DNA of 64,000 nt from Delphinapterus leucas (GCF_002288925.2 NW_022098031.1:10755251-10819250), one strand, 5' to 3'. Shown: positions 53,163 through 63,950, counted from the first letter of the stretch. Notes: generated from the letters alone by a model not told the origin. Translations and numbers: made by a program.

Positions 53163-53432
53163 TCTGTCTCTATGGATTTACCTATTTTGAATATTTATTA
53201 GAAATGGAATCATACAATATATAATCTTTTGTGTGGCTTTTTTCACTTAGCAGAATGTTTTTGAGGTTTCATCCATGTTGTAGCATGTATCAGTACTTCT
53301 GTCTCTGTGGATTTACCTATTCCGGATATCTATTGGAAATGGAATAATACAATATATAATTTTTGTGTGGCTTTTTTCTCTTAGCATAATGTTTTTGAGG
53401 TTCATCCATGTTATAACATGTATCAGTACTTC
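53163..53432 (+). repeat. 135-bp tandem duplication inside the L1
   Basis: TCTGTCTCTATGGATTTACC at 53163 recurs as TCTGTCTCTGTGGATTTACC at 53298. The following sequence matches through TATCAGTACTTC with roughly one change in ten bases. The L1 family has this segment once. Confidence 0.93.
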
Positions 53433-53571
53433 ATTTCTTTTCCTGGCTGGGTAATATTCCATTTAATGTATATATATATATATATATACCACATGTTAAT
53501 GGATTCATCCATTAATAGACATTTGTGCTGCTTCTACCTTTTAGTTATTTTAACAGTGCTTCTATGAACAT

Positions 53572-53917
53572 GTGCCCGTTTGGGCTGCTATAACAAAATA
53601 CCACAGACTGGGTAGCTTATAAACAACAGAAATGTATTGCCCTCAATTCTGGAGGCTGGAAGTCTGGGATCAGGGTGCCAGCATGGTTGGGTGAGGGCCC
53701 CTTTGGGGACACAGACTTCTTGTTGTATCTTCACATGGTAGAAGGGGCTAGGGAGCTCTGTGGAATCTCTCTTATAAGAACACTAATCTCATTCATGAGT
53801 CCTCCACACTTGTGACCTAATCATCTCCTAAAGGTCCCACCTTCTAACATCATCACATTGGGTGTTAGGATTCCAACATGTGATTTTGGGGGGAACATAA
53901 ACATTCACACCATATCA
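53572..53917 (-). mobile_element. MLT1-type solo LTR (ERVL-MaLR)
   Basis: TGTGCCCGTTTGGGCTGCTATAACAAAATACC, GGGTAGCTTATAAAC, TTCTGGAGGCTGG, GGTCCCACCTTCTAAC, GGATTCCAACATGTGATTTTGGGGGG. The L1 reads continuously on both sides. CATGTG is found at 53569-53574 and 53916-53921. Confidence 0.9.
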
Positions 53918-54335
53918 TGTGTGTGCCTGTACTTGTTTAAACACCTCTTTTTTATTCTTTTGAGTATACACCTAGGAGTAGAATCACTGGGTCATTTGAT
54001 AATTCTATGTTTAACTTTTTGAGGAACCACCAAACTGCTTTCTAAAGGGGCTGAACCATTTTACATTCCCACCAACAGTGTACGAGGGTTCCAGTTTCTC
54101 CACATCCTTGCCAACATTTGTTATTTTCTGTGTTTTTTTCTTTTTATTATAGCTACCCTAACACATATGAAGTGGTACCTCATTGGGGTTTTGATCTACA
54201 TTTTTCTAGTGATAAGTATCTTTCCATGTGTTTGTTGACCATCTATATATCTTCTTAGGAGAAATAAGAAATGTCCATTCAAATACTTTGCCCACTTTTT
54301 AATTGGGTTGTTTTGTTGTTGAGTTAGCATACTAA

Positions 54336-54604
54336 TTTTTGAGCCATGCACTTCAGCTGTTTCATGATGCAAATCCAACACCCACAGTAGTCTTAAAGGT
54401 GGAATGTGGGCAGGGAGAAGAGGAAGCAAAGAGCACAGGAGAGGTGGAACTTGGGGTGTGGCTGAAAGGGTGCTGATACACAGCTTTATCTTCCTCAATA
54501 ACTTAAGTCTGATAACTCAGAATAGGAAGTGGTAGCTTTGGCATGGCACTTTGATGGAGATGCATTTCTAGAATCTGTGACTTCAACTTTATTCTCACTG
54601 CCAT
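54336..54604. other. Unassigned sequence
   Basis: No feature recognised. Confidence 0.4.
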
Positions 54605-54800
54605 TGTATAGCTCAATAATAAAGAGCTACCATTTTTTAGTGCACTTCACACACATTATCTTAAACTTTGTAGCCATACCTGGTTGGTGCTATTATCCTA
54701 ATTTTACAGATTAGAAGAACTGAGGCTTGGGGAGATTAACTGGTTCAAGATCACACCTTGAAGGAGGCTGAATGAGTAGCGATTCCATTCTGACAGATTC
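54605..54800 (-). mobile_element. MIR
   Basis: Reversed MIR: CACACATTATCTTAAACTTTGTAGCC, ATTATCCTAATTTTACAGATTAGAAGAACTGAGGCTTGGGG, GTTCAAGATCACACC. Confidence 0.88.
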
Positions 54801-54819
54801 ATGTCCTCTCCCTATTACC

Positions 54820-55165
54820 CCATGGATGGCTTATCACTTGTTTGTATTATTGCTCTAGTCTCCTAACTTTTCTCCATTTCTTTAGTATTATCTTCCTCAA
54901 TCAGTCTCCACACTGCTGACACTGGGGTTTTTTCTAAAATGTAAATCTTACTGTGCCACATCTTTGCTTAACATCTTTTAATGGCTTGTCATCCTTCAAG
55001 ATCCCCTGTGTTTCAAGTTATCATCTCTTGCTTTTCTCATTTGTACCCTACCTTATAGTCATGTCAAACTACTCCCAATTTCTGGAATCTGTCAAGCTGT
55101 TTCATAACCTTGTGCTCAAAAGAGAGTTGTTTCTTTCTGGAATGAATTAAAGACCGCCCTGCCCA
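54820..55165 (+). mobile_element. L2 LINE, ORF2 C-terminal region
   Basis: CAGTCTCCACACTGCTGACAC, ATGTAAATCTTACTGTGCCAC, CATCTTTTAATGGCTTGTCATCC and GAATCTGTCAAGCTGTTTC are the L2 region upstream of its 3' UTR. No open frame survives. Confidence 0.8.
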
Positions 55166-55229
55166 CCAGTACTACCTTATGAACTTACCCCTACACCATA
55201 AAATGCACAAATATTGGCAAGTGAGGTAG

Positions 55230-55572
55230 TCAGGGGAAAGAGAGGAAGCTGTCATTATTTACATACCTCACCTTGACTACCTGGAATATACAAGAGAATC
55301 AACTGGAAGCTAACAAGGCAGCTTAGTAGTCAGATACAAGATTTTAAAAAAATCTATAGATCTCCCAATCACCAGCAGTAACCAATTAGAAAATGTAATG
55401 GCAGAAAGGATCTGACTCACAAAGGAGCAAAAATTATAAAATACCTAGAAGCAAACTTAATAAAAATATGTAAATCCACATTTTCAAAAAGCTCTAAACT
55501 GTTATTGAAAGATAGAAAAATAACACTTGAATCCATGAAAATACACTCCATATTTCTACACGAAAAGTTTAA
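55230..55572 (+). mobile_element. Old L1 ORF2 fragment, first part
   Basis: GCTTAGTAGTCAGATACAAG, GGAGCAAAAATTATAAAATACC and TAGAAGCAAACTTAATAAAAATATG are ORF2 words. The fragment is interrupted by a MIR and continues at 55832. Confidence 0.75.
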
Positions 55573-55574
55573 TG

Positions 55575-55828
55575 TGGTGGTTATGAGCCTGAGGTCTGAC
55601 TGTGTAAGTTTGAATGCCACCAATTCCTTTCTGCATCATCTCAGGAAAGTCGCTTCACTCCTCTAAGGCTTAGCTTCCTTGTTTGTAAAGGGAGAGTAAT
55701 AATATTAGTTAGCTCGTGTATCAAGTATGAAAATTAACTAAAATGATCTGACTAAATTAAATGATCTGTTTAGAGCACTCAGCCCAGTGCCAGGCACATA
55801 GTAAATACTTAAAAGGTTATCTATTATA
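55575..55828 (+). mobile_element. MIR inserted in old L1
   Basis: GTGGTGGTTATGAGCCTGAGGTCTGACTG, GTCGCTTCACTCCTCTAAGGCTTAGCTTCC, GAGCACTCAGCCCAGTGCCAGGCACATAGTAAATAC. Full length. L1 ORF2 resumes directly after. Confidence 0.93.
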
Positions 55829-55831
55829 CTA

Positions 55832-55890
55832 AAGATGCCAATTGTCTTTAAGATAATCTGTGTATTTAATGCAACTCCAGTTGGGCATTT
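55832..55890 (+). mobile_element. Old L1 ORF2 fragment, second part
   Basis: AAAGATGCCAATTGTCTTTAAG then TTTAATGCAACTCCAG is the ORF2 sequence expected after 55572. Confidence 0.7.
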
Positions 55891-56054
55891 GTTTCTGTGT
55901 GTGATTTGTAGGTTTATTGAGAGCTCATCTTTAGAGGGTATTTTTATTTGTTTGGTTTGTTTTATATTTTTGGAATCATGTGTCTTCTGAGTTGTAGATA
56001 ACTCCCAACAGAGGTGTTTTCATTTTGCCTTTGCTTGTGCCAGCCCGATACATA

Positions 56055-56135
56055 TGTCTCTCCCTCCTTCCCTTTTTTCTTCCTTCTTTCTTTTGTTCTT
56101 TTCTTCCTTTTTCTTTCTTCCTTCTTTCCTGTCTC
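56055..56135 (+). repeat. Polypyrimidine tract
   Basis: About 80 bp of irregular CTTT/CTTC repeat on the + strand. Confidence 0.93.
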
Positions 56136-56149
56136 AAGTTCACAAAGAT

Positions 56150-56410
56150 ATTCTCATATTACTAAATGAAAAGAAAATTTTCACAATAATATATATAGTG
56201 TAAAGTCATCTATCTAAGTATAATGCAAAGCAACTCTCCTTTTAAAATATTTCTGGCAATAGTTCTGGAAATCCACACACAAAACTGCTCATAGTGGTTA
56301 CTTCTAACATGAGACTGGGGTGGAGGGTAGATGGAGAAAGTCTCTCATGGAGTTTTTCATCTTCTTCTGTATTATGTGATTTGTTTATTATTCAACCACA
56401 AGTAATACAA
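56150..56410 (+). mobile_element. Old L1 3' UTR
   Basis: AATAGTTCTGGAAATCCACACACAAAACTG, GTGGTTACTTCTAACATGAGACTGGGG and TTTTTCATCTTCTTCTGTATTATG match the 3' UTR of L1M-type elements. Confidence 0.6.
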
Positions 56411-56489
56411 TTTCTATTACTTGTATAATTTAACAGTCAACCATTTTCCCTCCTCCAGCTCAGGCCTCAGGCCCTTGACAGCCCTTGCC

Positions 56490-56950
56490 CTCTCCTCATC
56501 TTCTCGTCCATCATCTGTGCTCCAGTCACCTGGCTGTCTCTCTGTCCCTTGAGAGTGCCATTCTCCTTTTCACCTGAGGCCTTTGCCTTTCCAGTTCTCT
56601 CTGCAATGTTTTTCCCTCACCTCTTTGCCAAGGTCACTATGACTCATCTTATGTGGCTCTCAATTTCTACAGCATGCCCTCAGTGCAGTCTTCCCTGAAA
56701 CTCAGACCAGGTAATGTTTTCTGTCATATGCTCTCCAAGTATCTTATATTTCTCTTTTGCAACATTTACCACAAGCTTAATTAATTAATTAATTTTGAAA
56801 GTTGTTATGTAATACCAGGCAACTCCAGTAGAACATGAGCTTCATGCTGTCAGGGACTAGAGCTGTCTCATTTGCAGATTAACTCCCTGGGCCTAGCAGA
56901 GCACCCAGTACATAATAGGCCCTTGATACACACTCACTGAAGGAATCAAC
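56490..56950 (+). mobile_element. L2 LINE, 3' end
   Basis: AGGCCTTTGCCTTTCCAGTTCTC, GGTCACTATGACTCATC, GAACATGAGCTTCATGCTGTCAGGGAC, GCAGAGCACCCAGTACATAATAGGC. Long L2 3' end of about 450 bp, containing an (ATTA)n patch at 56780. Confidence 0.85.
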
Positions 56951-57825
56951 AAGTAAGTGAATGAGATTTTGGGGGATTCTTGAGCATAGTTTCTGATTCT
57001 TCTAAGTCCCTTCATGGAAACTTAAGGATCTGAGGCTCCTATGTTGGGAAATATTCATTCCTTTTCTGCTCCTGTTTAGGACTGATTTGTGCATTGCAAG
57101 TAATGTTGCTCTGCAGTCCTTTATACTTGGAATGAATTTGGGGAACCTCCATAAAATGCCTCCTCTAGAATTCCCAGTGCCTGTAACTCTGTGAAAGTCC
57201 TCTGCCCATGAACTAAGGAGGGACCTAACAGACCTCTAACAGTAGGAGAGGTACTTATTTCCTGAGCTGAGCACTGCCCAGGAGACTCTCCTTCTATTCT
57301 CAGGAACCAATTTCTCTATGCTTGTCTCTGGGCTTCCACCATCTGACATCTTCAACTGCAGATGCAAGCGGGTCTCTCTCTGCCTCACTGGAGTTCCTCC
57401 ATTGGACAATTTCCTGTCCATGGATCCTCATGAGATTATGCTGAAATTTCATTCCCAGTGTCATCAGGAGTGAAACGAACTAAATTGAACTCTAGAGAAT
57501 GTGCATTAATACATATGAACACAGCTAAGTAATTGCTATGTTGAGCAGGGGAGGAAATCAGTCACTATAAAACTCATGCTGTAGGAGAACTCATTTCCAA
57601 GCAAGATCATAGTGGGAGTCATCTAAACAGAATTAAACTTTTATGATTTTTTAAAGAACCATCAGACTACGAGAAATATTTCACTTCACTTAACTAAAAG
57701 GTCAGAACTTTTTGATGTCCCTGTTACATGGGCATTGTGTTATATAGATGCTCCTCAGAAGTTAATGGACGACTTCTTTTATAAAGAAGTTCAGCCATGT
57801 TGAAACTCCTGCTGGATGATCCCTA
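56951..57825. other. Unassigned sequence
   Basis: No feature recognised. Confidence 0.4.
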
Positions 57826-58224
57826 GTGGACAACCCTTCTTGTTACTCACCCTATAATTGGATGTTATGGCTATCCACACGATTCTTTCCAATGATTTCT
57901 AAAAACGAGAGGCTACTAGTTCGGATGTTCCTTTTATTGCCTGTCAAAGGGCAATTTTCAAATGAACATCACCCTCTAGGAAGAAGAACTCTTCCATTCT
58001 CAGAGAAAAGTGATGATAATTGGACTTTACACATGTTTCCCTTTTTGAGATACAGACCACAGAATTTGTTTATGACTATCTTTAGCACGAACAGGAAACT
58101 TACGATGAAACTCAAATGGAGGGGAATAGAGTTAAAATGTTATAAAACTCATAGGAAATCTGTTCCAAATGATCCAGTGGCTTTAAAAAGTCCATTTTTA
58201 AAACATGAGAATGATAGAGCATAG
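57826..58224 (+). other. 132-codon open frame without recognised homology
   Basis: Among the longest ATG-to-stop frames outside any repeat I could name. The start is taken as the first ATG (MDNPSCYSPYNW..) and the frame ends LKHENDRA. It is rich in K, R, F and L, with no signal peptide, membrane span or zinc-binding pattern. Nothing nearby suggests a promoter. The following 58225-58420 is equally unassigned. It could be a piece of an old DNA-transposon coding region or, most simply, chance. Confidence 0.2.
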
Positions 58225-58426
58225 TTGTTTTGTTCAGTAGCAGGGAGGGGCATTGCTGTGGCAGCCACACTTTCTGGCCCTGTGACCAGTTGCTCATTTT
58301 TTTGTCAGAAAAATAGCTGGGTGCGACCACGGCTACAGTCTCTGGTTGTGGGAAAAGTGTTTGTCTGTGAGCAACTGACAAGTTTGTATTAAAGGTCAAA
58401 CTAGGAATTCTGGCTCCTTAGCAGCA

Positions 58427-58456
58427 CCCTAACCCTAACCTTAACCTCAACACTAA
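58427..58456 (+). repeat. Degenerate telomere-like hexamers
   Basis: Five hexamers in a row: CCCTAA twice, then CCTTAA, CCTCAA and CACTAA, each with one change from CCCTAA. Confidence 0.85.
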
Positions 58457-59183
58457 CTTTGGTTTCTAAACAAGACCGTTTATATGAGTAATCCAAGGAG
58501 ACAGCATTCCAGGGCATTCACATCACCCCTTAAGAGGGCACCAAACATTCTTCACCACTCTTAGTTCCTCTATGGGTCACATCTGCACCATGGATAGGGT
58601 ATGCCCATCAGCTGGAATAGGCCAGGTTATACTGCCGCAACAAAAAAGCCTAAAATCAGCTGGCATTGTTTTAGGGATTGCTGGTGGATGGTGAGAAAAC
58701 GTTTTCTGAGGCAGGAAGGCTGTTTCTCTTTCCCTCCGACCTGCAGACAGACAATGGCGGAGATGGTGGCTGCTCCATCTACCTAGTTCTTGGAGTGAGG
58801 AGCTGAGCAGCACAGCCCCAGCTGACCTGCAGTGCAGAGAAGTTTCTGTGATTATCTGCCACCAAGATTTAGTGCCATAACTGACTAATATCACACCTAC
58901 TGCAGTCTCACAGGTGAATAAATGCACACTCACGCAGGTGAAATAGATGGCCTAGGACTCTAGTCAAGGGCCAGGGAAACGATGTCTGAGCTCTATTAAC
59001 ATGGCAGGCTGACTCATTTGTGTCTGGCAGATCCATGAAAGGCCACTGATTTTTCCATCGACTATTGAGACTTCAGTCTGATGGGGTCATTCTGACCCCA
59101 TGAGACTGAACTTGACCCTCAGAATGAACTTGGTCTTTTGCAAAGAGAGCAAAATAACATTTTTTTTGGTTTAGCGTCGCAGG
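58457..59183. other. Unassigned sequence
   Basis: AGGCCAGGTTATACTGCCGCAACAAAAAAGCC (58620-58650) has the look of an old LTR edge. A 118-codon reverse frame (58577-58933) has no motif. Otherwise no feature. Confidence 0.35.
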
Positions 59184-59296
59184 TAGGGTGACCAACCATC
59201 CCTGTTTGCCTGGGACTGGGAGATTTCCCAGGACACAGGCCTATCAGTGGTAAAACCAGGAAAGTCCCAGCTAACTGGGATGAACAGGTCACTCTA
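59184..59296. mobile_element. Small fold-back DNA transposon (MITE)
   Basis: TAGGGTGACCAACCATCCCTG at the left and GGGATGAACAGGTCACTCTA at the right are inverted. The inversion extends inward through GCCTGGGACT / AAAGTCCCAGC. About 113 bp in all, ending in TA on each side as for Tc1/mariner-type elements. No coding capacity. Confidence 0.8.
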
Positions 59297-59339
59297 ATTG
59301 CTGAGGTGATATCTCCTAGTAACACTTAAGAATTATGCA

Positions 59340-59560
59340 GCGTAGACTCCCATTGTACCTTGTAATTCTTTCCGTCATAATATTTATTACATTGTGTTGT
59401 AAATGACTCAGACTGTGCAGTGTCTATCTGCCCACCAAACCCTGGGCTTCTGAGACCAGGGGACTGTTTCTTTTCCATTTTATATTCCCAATACCTTGTA
59501 TGGTGCCTGCCACTTCAAAAGAGCACAATAAATATTTATTGAATGGATGAATGAACGCTG
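59340..59560 (+). mobile_element. L2 LINE, 3' end
   Basis: TAATTCTTTCCGTCATAATATTTATTAC, CCAGGGGACTGTTTC, CCCAATACCTTGTATGGTGCCTGCC, CACAATAAATATTTATTGAATGGATGAATGAAC. Confidence 0.88.
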
Positions 59561-60264
59561 TTTCTCTGTTATTTTTCATTCCCAAAACTGGTGTGGTGTG
59601 ATTGGCTTTTTCTTCTTTGAGGATCAATTCTGCCTAGTTACTAGTTTAACTACAAAGAAAGGCAGGACTCTGCCCTGACTGCAGCTACAAGCTTGCATAA
59701 AGCTTTCAGCATGACCTGTAATGTAAAATTACATAAACCCAACACTGAACTTCAGCATAAACTGATTCCTTATTAGACCGACTGAATAATTGAATCTCCT
59801 TTTTTGGCATTTGTTTAAAGACAGAAGGTCATGGGACAAATGGTGGGTATTTGAGGCTGTGGAAACAGTTGTTATAAATTTGGTTTATCTGTTTCTGTAA
59901 CTGGGACTATTGTGACTGAAGACCCAAGCTTCCCAAGTCTGCCCTCCACCCTTGGGAATGCAGAACAACATGCCCTCCAAACCAGAGGCAGGAGGAAAAT
60001 CTCTGTGGGCATGCCTCCTGACAGACTGCATTCATGCCTAGTTAAGGACAGCAAACAGTGAACTGAGAAACTTGCTCTGGAGAACTAGATCCAGGTCTCA
60101 ACCAGTTGAATATTTTCATAACAGGCCTGAGAGGTATGCTGAGAAAGAGTTTGCTGGTTCTTGACTTACAGACTAAATCCTCAGACATTTTTGTTTTCAT
60201 TAATCACACATAGTGAGTCTCTCCTAAGTGACTCAGCTTTTATGAGAAGTGATTTAAATTCTAG
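59561..60264. other. Unassigned sequence
   Basis: No feature recognised. Confidence 0.4.
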
Positions 60265-60460
60265 AAGGAGGCCCTGTGGAGTAGTTGGAAGATCACTAAA
60301 CTTGTATTAAGAGGACTTAAAAGAAAACCCATCCTCAGTTTCCTCATCTGTAAAATGGGTTTAATAATATCTACCTTTCTTACCTTATAAGATAGCTTGT
60401 GGGGTCAAAGGAGATAAAGTCAGTAAAAACAGTCTGAAAATTGTAAAATGCAGAATGAAT
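60265..60460 (+). mobile_element. MIR
   Basis: GGAAGATCACTAAACTTG, CCTCAGTTTCCTCATCTGTAAAATGGGTTTAATAATATC, GCTTGTGGGGTCAAAGGAG. The core is well kept. Confidence 0.92.
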
Positions 60461-60555
60461 ATAAGATATATATTTTCTACCTCTTATGAATTCACCTGAT
60501 TCTATTCTTTAACAAAACATATCTAAGCTTGCCTTCTGCTTTAAGACTTCCTTTT

Positions 60556-60597
60556 GTAAGTCAATTATATTTCAATAAAAAACAAAGGAAAAAAACC
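60556..60597 (+). mobile_element. Ultra-short L1 3' end with target-site duplication
   Basis: GTAAGTCAATTATATTTCAATAAAAAA is the last 25-30 bp of the artiodactyl/cetacean L1 3' UTR followed by an A-rich tail. It lies between two copies of CTTCCTTTT (60547-60555 and 60598-60606). Extreme 5' truncation explains the size. Confidence 0.6.
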
Positions 60598-60644
60598 CTT
60601 CCTTTTATTTATCCCAATATTTTCCTCATCACAGGATGAGAATA

Positions 60645-60835
60645 CTCTGTGCCTTGTATGTGCATTCTCTTCATGACAGATGAAGACACAGGTACCATGA
60701 TCTTAATTTTACATGTAAGTACTAGTTCACAGTAGTTCATGTCCAAGATCATGCAGCTAAATGTTTGGTTTTAACACAAGTGTGCCTATCTCACTGCCCA
60801 TGAAATTTCTGTCCCACTGTGCTACCTTCCAAGTT
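60645..60835 (-). mobile_element. MIR, degraded
   Basis: CATGACAGATGAAGACACAGGTACC, TCCAAGATCATGCAGCTAAATG and CTGTGCTACC suggest a reversed MIR with many changes. Confidence 0.6.
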
Positions 60836-61257
60836 TTAAAGGGTTTCCCTCCATTATTTTAATATCTTGGATTTGGTATACAAGTTCATTTTGGGTTTTA
60901 TCACATTATTTTCTAGATTTTGATTATATTTCCTCACTGCTTGTCACTCCAGACGGAAATATCCTATTCCTTACTCTGGCAGATCTTTCCTTTTCCTTGC
61001 TTTTGTTTGGACCTTTCTTGAGAGGTAACAGCTAAAGCTGCATGTAATATTCCAGGTGTAGGCCCTCCTGGGTTGGGTGGCAGGGCAGGATAATGTTACC
61101 AGATGTATTGCCAATACTCATCATGAAACTCAGATTTTCATGAGCTGTTTTGACTGAAGTAGGGCAGTTCCAATGGAACATCCTCCGGCTACAGCCAGCA
61201 ACCATGTGGCCAGGCGTTAGGGAACACGATGTCTTGAGGTCTCTAAAATTCTTTCAT
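60836..61257. other. Unassigned sequence
   Basis: No feature recognised. Confidence 0.4.
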
Positions 61258-62345
61258 TTATTTATTCAACAAGTTTTTTAAAAGCACTGATCCTGTGCCA
61301 ATCTCTGTTCTGTTTGCTGTGGGTAGGATAGAGAATAAAATACCCCAAGTCCCTCTCTTCACGGGCCAAATCGAGTAGTGTGGAGAAACAGTTGACAAAT
61401 ACAAAAATGTATAATATGTCAGGTGGTAAGTGCTATGTAGAAAAATGAAGTTGGGTGAGGGGAAAAGGGGAAGACTGGGCAGAGGGCTTGTCTTTTCCAT
61501 AGAATGGTCAGTGACATCGCTGATAAGGTGACATTTGAGCAGAAACTTGAAGGCAGTAAAGGTTACCTCAGGGAAGAACATTCCAGGCAGAGAGAACAGA
61601 AAGTACAAAGGTCGTGGGAAAGTTTTGTGCCATGTTTGACGTAACCCAGTGTAGTTGGAGCTAAGTGAGAGTGGAGGGCACTGGGGAGATGAGATAAGGT
61701 CAGAGCTTCAAGGTCAAGGAAGGGCAGATCATGCATGGTCTTATAAGTTATGATGAAGGACTTGGGGTTTTATTATAAGCAAAGAACTGGTCTGGTCGGA
61801 CTTATTTTAAGAAACTCACTCTGTCTACTCTGAGGAGAATAGACTATGGGAAAGGAATGATGGAGGCAAGGAAGCCAGTTAGCCAGCTATTGTAATAATC
61901 CAGGTGAGGGATGATGATGGTTTGGATCAGGGTGATGGTGGAGGTAAGGGCCAAATGTCATTGAATCCTGGGTATAGATTGGATATGAGACAAAGAGGAA
62001 TCAATGATGACTCCAAGGTTTTCAGCTCGAGAAACTGCGAAAATTGGATGAATGGAGTTGCCTTTTACTGAGACGAGGAATACTACGGAAGGCATGTTTT
62101 TTGTGTGTGTAATGTTTGTAGGTGGTAGAAGGGACTTAGGAAGGAGTTCTATTCTGTATACTTTAAGTTTGAGGTACTTCCACGTAAGGATTTCAAGGAG
62201 GCAGTTAGACATGAGTATGACGTGTTCGGAGGAGAGGTTGGGGCTGGAGTTAGAGGCTAAATGAGATCACCTAGACAGACAGAAAAATCAGGAAGAAAGA
62301 GGCCAGAGCACTGAACCTTGGAGGACTGCAACATACTACAGAGAG
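61258..62345 (-). mobile_element. Long L2 LINE: ORF2 C-terminus and 3' UTR
   Basis: About 1.1 kb of reversed L2, the longest L2 here. From the 3' end: TTTATTCAACAAG, AGAACATTCCAGGCAGAGAGAACAG, CAGATCATGCATGGTC, TAATAATCCAGGTGAGGGATGATGATGG. An 84-codon reverse frame (61958-62212) still reads LGVIIDSSLSHIQSI, the conserved LGVILDSSLS segment near the C-terminal end of the CR1/L2 reverse transcriptase. The element is broken and cannot move. Confidence 0.93.
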
Positions 62346-63689
62346 CGTGGGGAGACAGGTGGGAACTGTAAAGAGAAGCAGTCACTTAAAAGCTGTTCTG
62401 GTGGCTCTGTGGTAGCAGCTACCGTGAACACTGGGTTTATATATTGGAGATCTGCTCCCAAAGTTGGGGGGCCACCAGGGAAGATTTATGCTTGTGCAGG
62501 TGGCTGCTACACAGGATCATTGTGATAAAGCACACACACAAGAGTCCTCTCTTATCATTACAAAATATGCAGGAGATTGGCCAGTCACTGCCAAAAAGCA
62601 GGATGAATTACTTTAGATCAGGGAAATTTGCTTAACTGAATGGAATCAAAGAGATCATATCAATATATTCCTGGTAATATAAGCATATCTATAATATGAT
62701 AAAAACAAGGAACTCTCAGTACTGTGGATATACAAACCATTAGCACGTGCATTTATAAATCCCCAAGATCAGACATATCAGGATGCATATTAACAAAATC
62801 ACCTCTACAGTACATATAAATAAAGTTCAGGCTTTGGAACTCTTTTTTTCCTGATTGCAATTGGTGTTTCATTTTGCAGGTCACCCCATAAAAAGCTTGT
62901 TTAACCCATGATGTACTGTACCTCAGGTGTGGATCTAACTGTTCAATTTTCAGTTTTCAACCATGTTAAGGACTTTCTTCAATTGCAACTCTGGACAGCA
63001 GCAACTACCTCATCTGATAGACAATCAAAGCCATCTGTGCAAGAGGGGTGATATACTAGTAGATTTAAAAACAAAACGAAGAACATTCTGCTTTTATCCT
63101 GTGGACCCCTGCCTCCCTGCCCCCAACCCTGTCACCATCCCAACCCTAATCTGGCCAGCTCTGCTTCACAAGGAGAGGTGGAGTAGGAGAACAAAGGCAT
63201 CAAATTCTTGGTTAAACTAGAAAAGTCTTGATCTTTGTATTAAGATTTAAAAGAATAATAGCAGAGATAAGGCTTCTTTGGGCTGGGTCACAGAAGCGAC
63301 AGTTGGAGAGGGAATGGGGGGTGTGCCTGGGATATTGATGAGATGCTGAGAAGTGGCCCTAACCTGCACCCTTACTTCATTATTTCCAAAGATGCGAGGG
63401 GGGTCCAAAGCTGTGACTTCTCCAAACATCACATGTAGTCAAGCCCCATCCTCTAAGTCCTAGGAAGAGCTCAGACCTGTCGCTGGGTCAGGTCTGTCAC
63501 CAATGGGATCACCAGGGATGTCCAGCTGAGGTGCTAGGGAGGGAAGAAGCACAGTGGCTTTGAGCCTTCTCTGTGGAGCACTAGCATCCTTTAGATGAAT
63601 GCTCTTCTCGCCATGTGGCAGGGCAGTAGGATGGGCTGAGGCTGGCCCTGTTGGGGGGAGGTGGCTGCCCTTGGCAGGCCTAGCAGGGC
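62346..63689. other. Unassigned sequence
   Basis: No gene or confident repeat. The first 40-50 bp may still be L2. Frames up to 85 codons have no motif. GC is moderate at 63100-63680. Confidence 0.4.
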
Positions 63690-63950
63690 CTCTTTCTGGA
63701 TGTGTTCGTCTTCATTCTTTCATACTTTTTCTTCGGAAGCTTTCTTTGTGCCCACAAATATAGATTTAATATCTGCTTCTTTGTCTTCCAATGCTATCTC
63801 TGTAACAGCATTTACCTTACTGCATGTATGTCTCCCCTACTAGATTTTGACCTTTTTGAGAACAAAAACCAGTTACAATTGTCTTTATATTTCCCAACAC
63901 CCAGGATAGTGCCTGGGTCATGGTAGGTAATCAATAATGATTTGTTATAT
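63690..63950 (+). mobile_element. L2 LINE, 3' end
   Basis: AACAGCATTTACCTTACTGC, CCCCTACTAGATTTTGACC, AACACCCAGGATAGTGCCTGGGTCATGGTAGG and AATCAATAATGATTTGTTATATTATG. Both + frames here are L2 sequence. Confidence 0.85.

Larger units (their letters stand above)
52930..54335 (-). mobile_element. L1 (L1MA/MB-type) ORF2 end and 3' UTR, split by an MLT1
   Basis: Reversed L1: TTATTGAGGTGAAATTAACATAACATAAAATG, GGAATCATACAATATATAATC, CATCCATGTTGTAGCATG, TATTCCATTTAATG, ACACCTAGGAGTAGAATCACTGGG, CATTCCCACCAACAGTGTACGAGGGTTCC. An internal 135-bp tandem duplication and an MLT1-type LTR are embedded. An (AT)n of about 20 bp lies at 53470. Confidence 0.93.
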
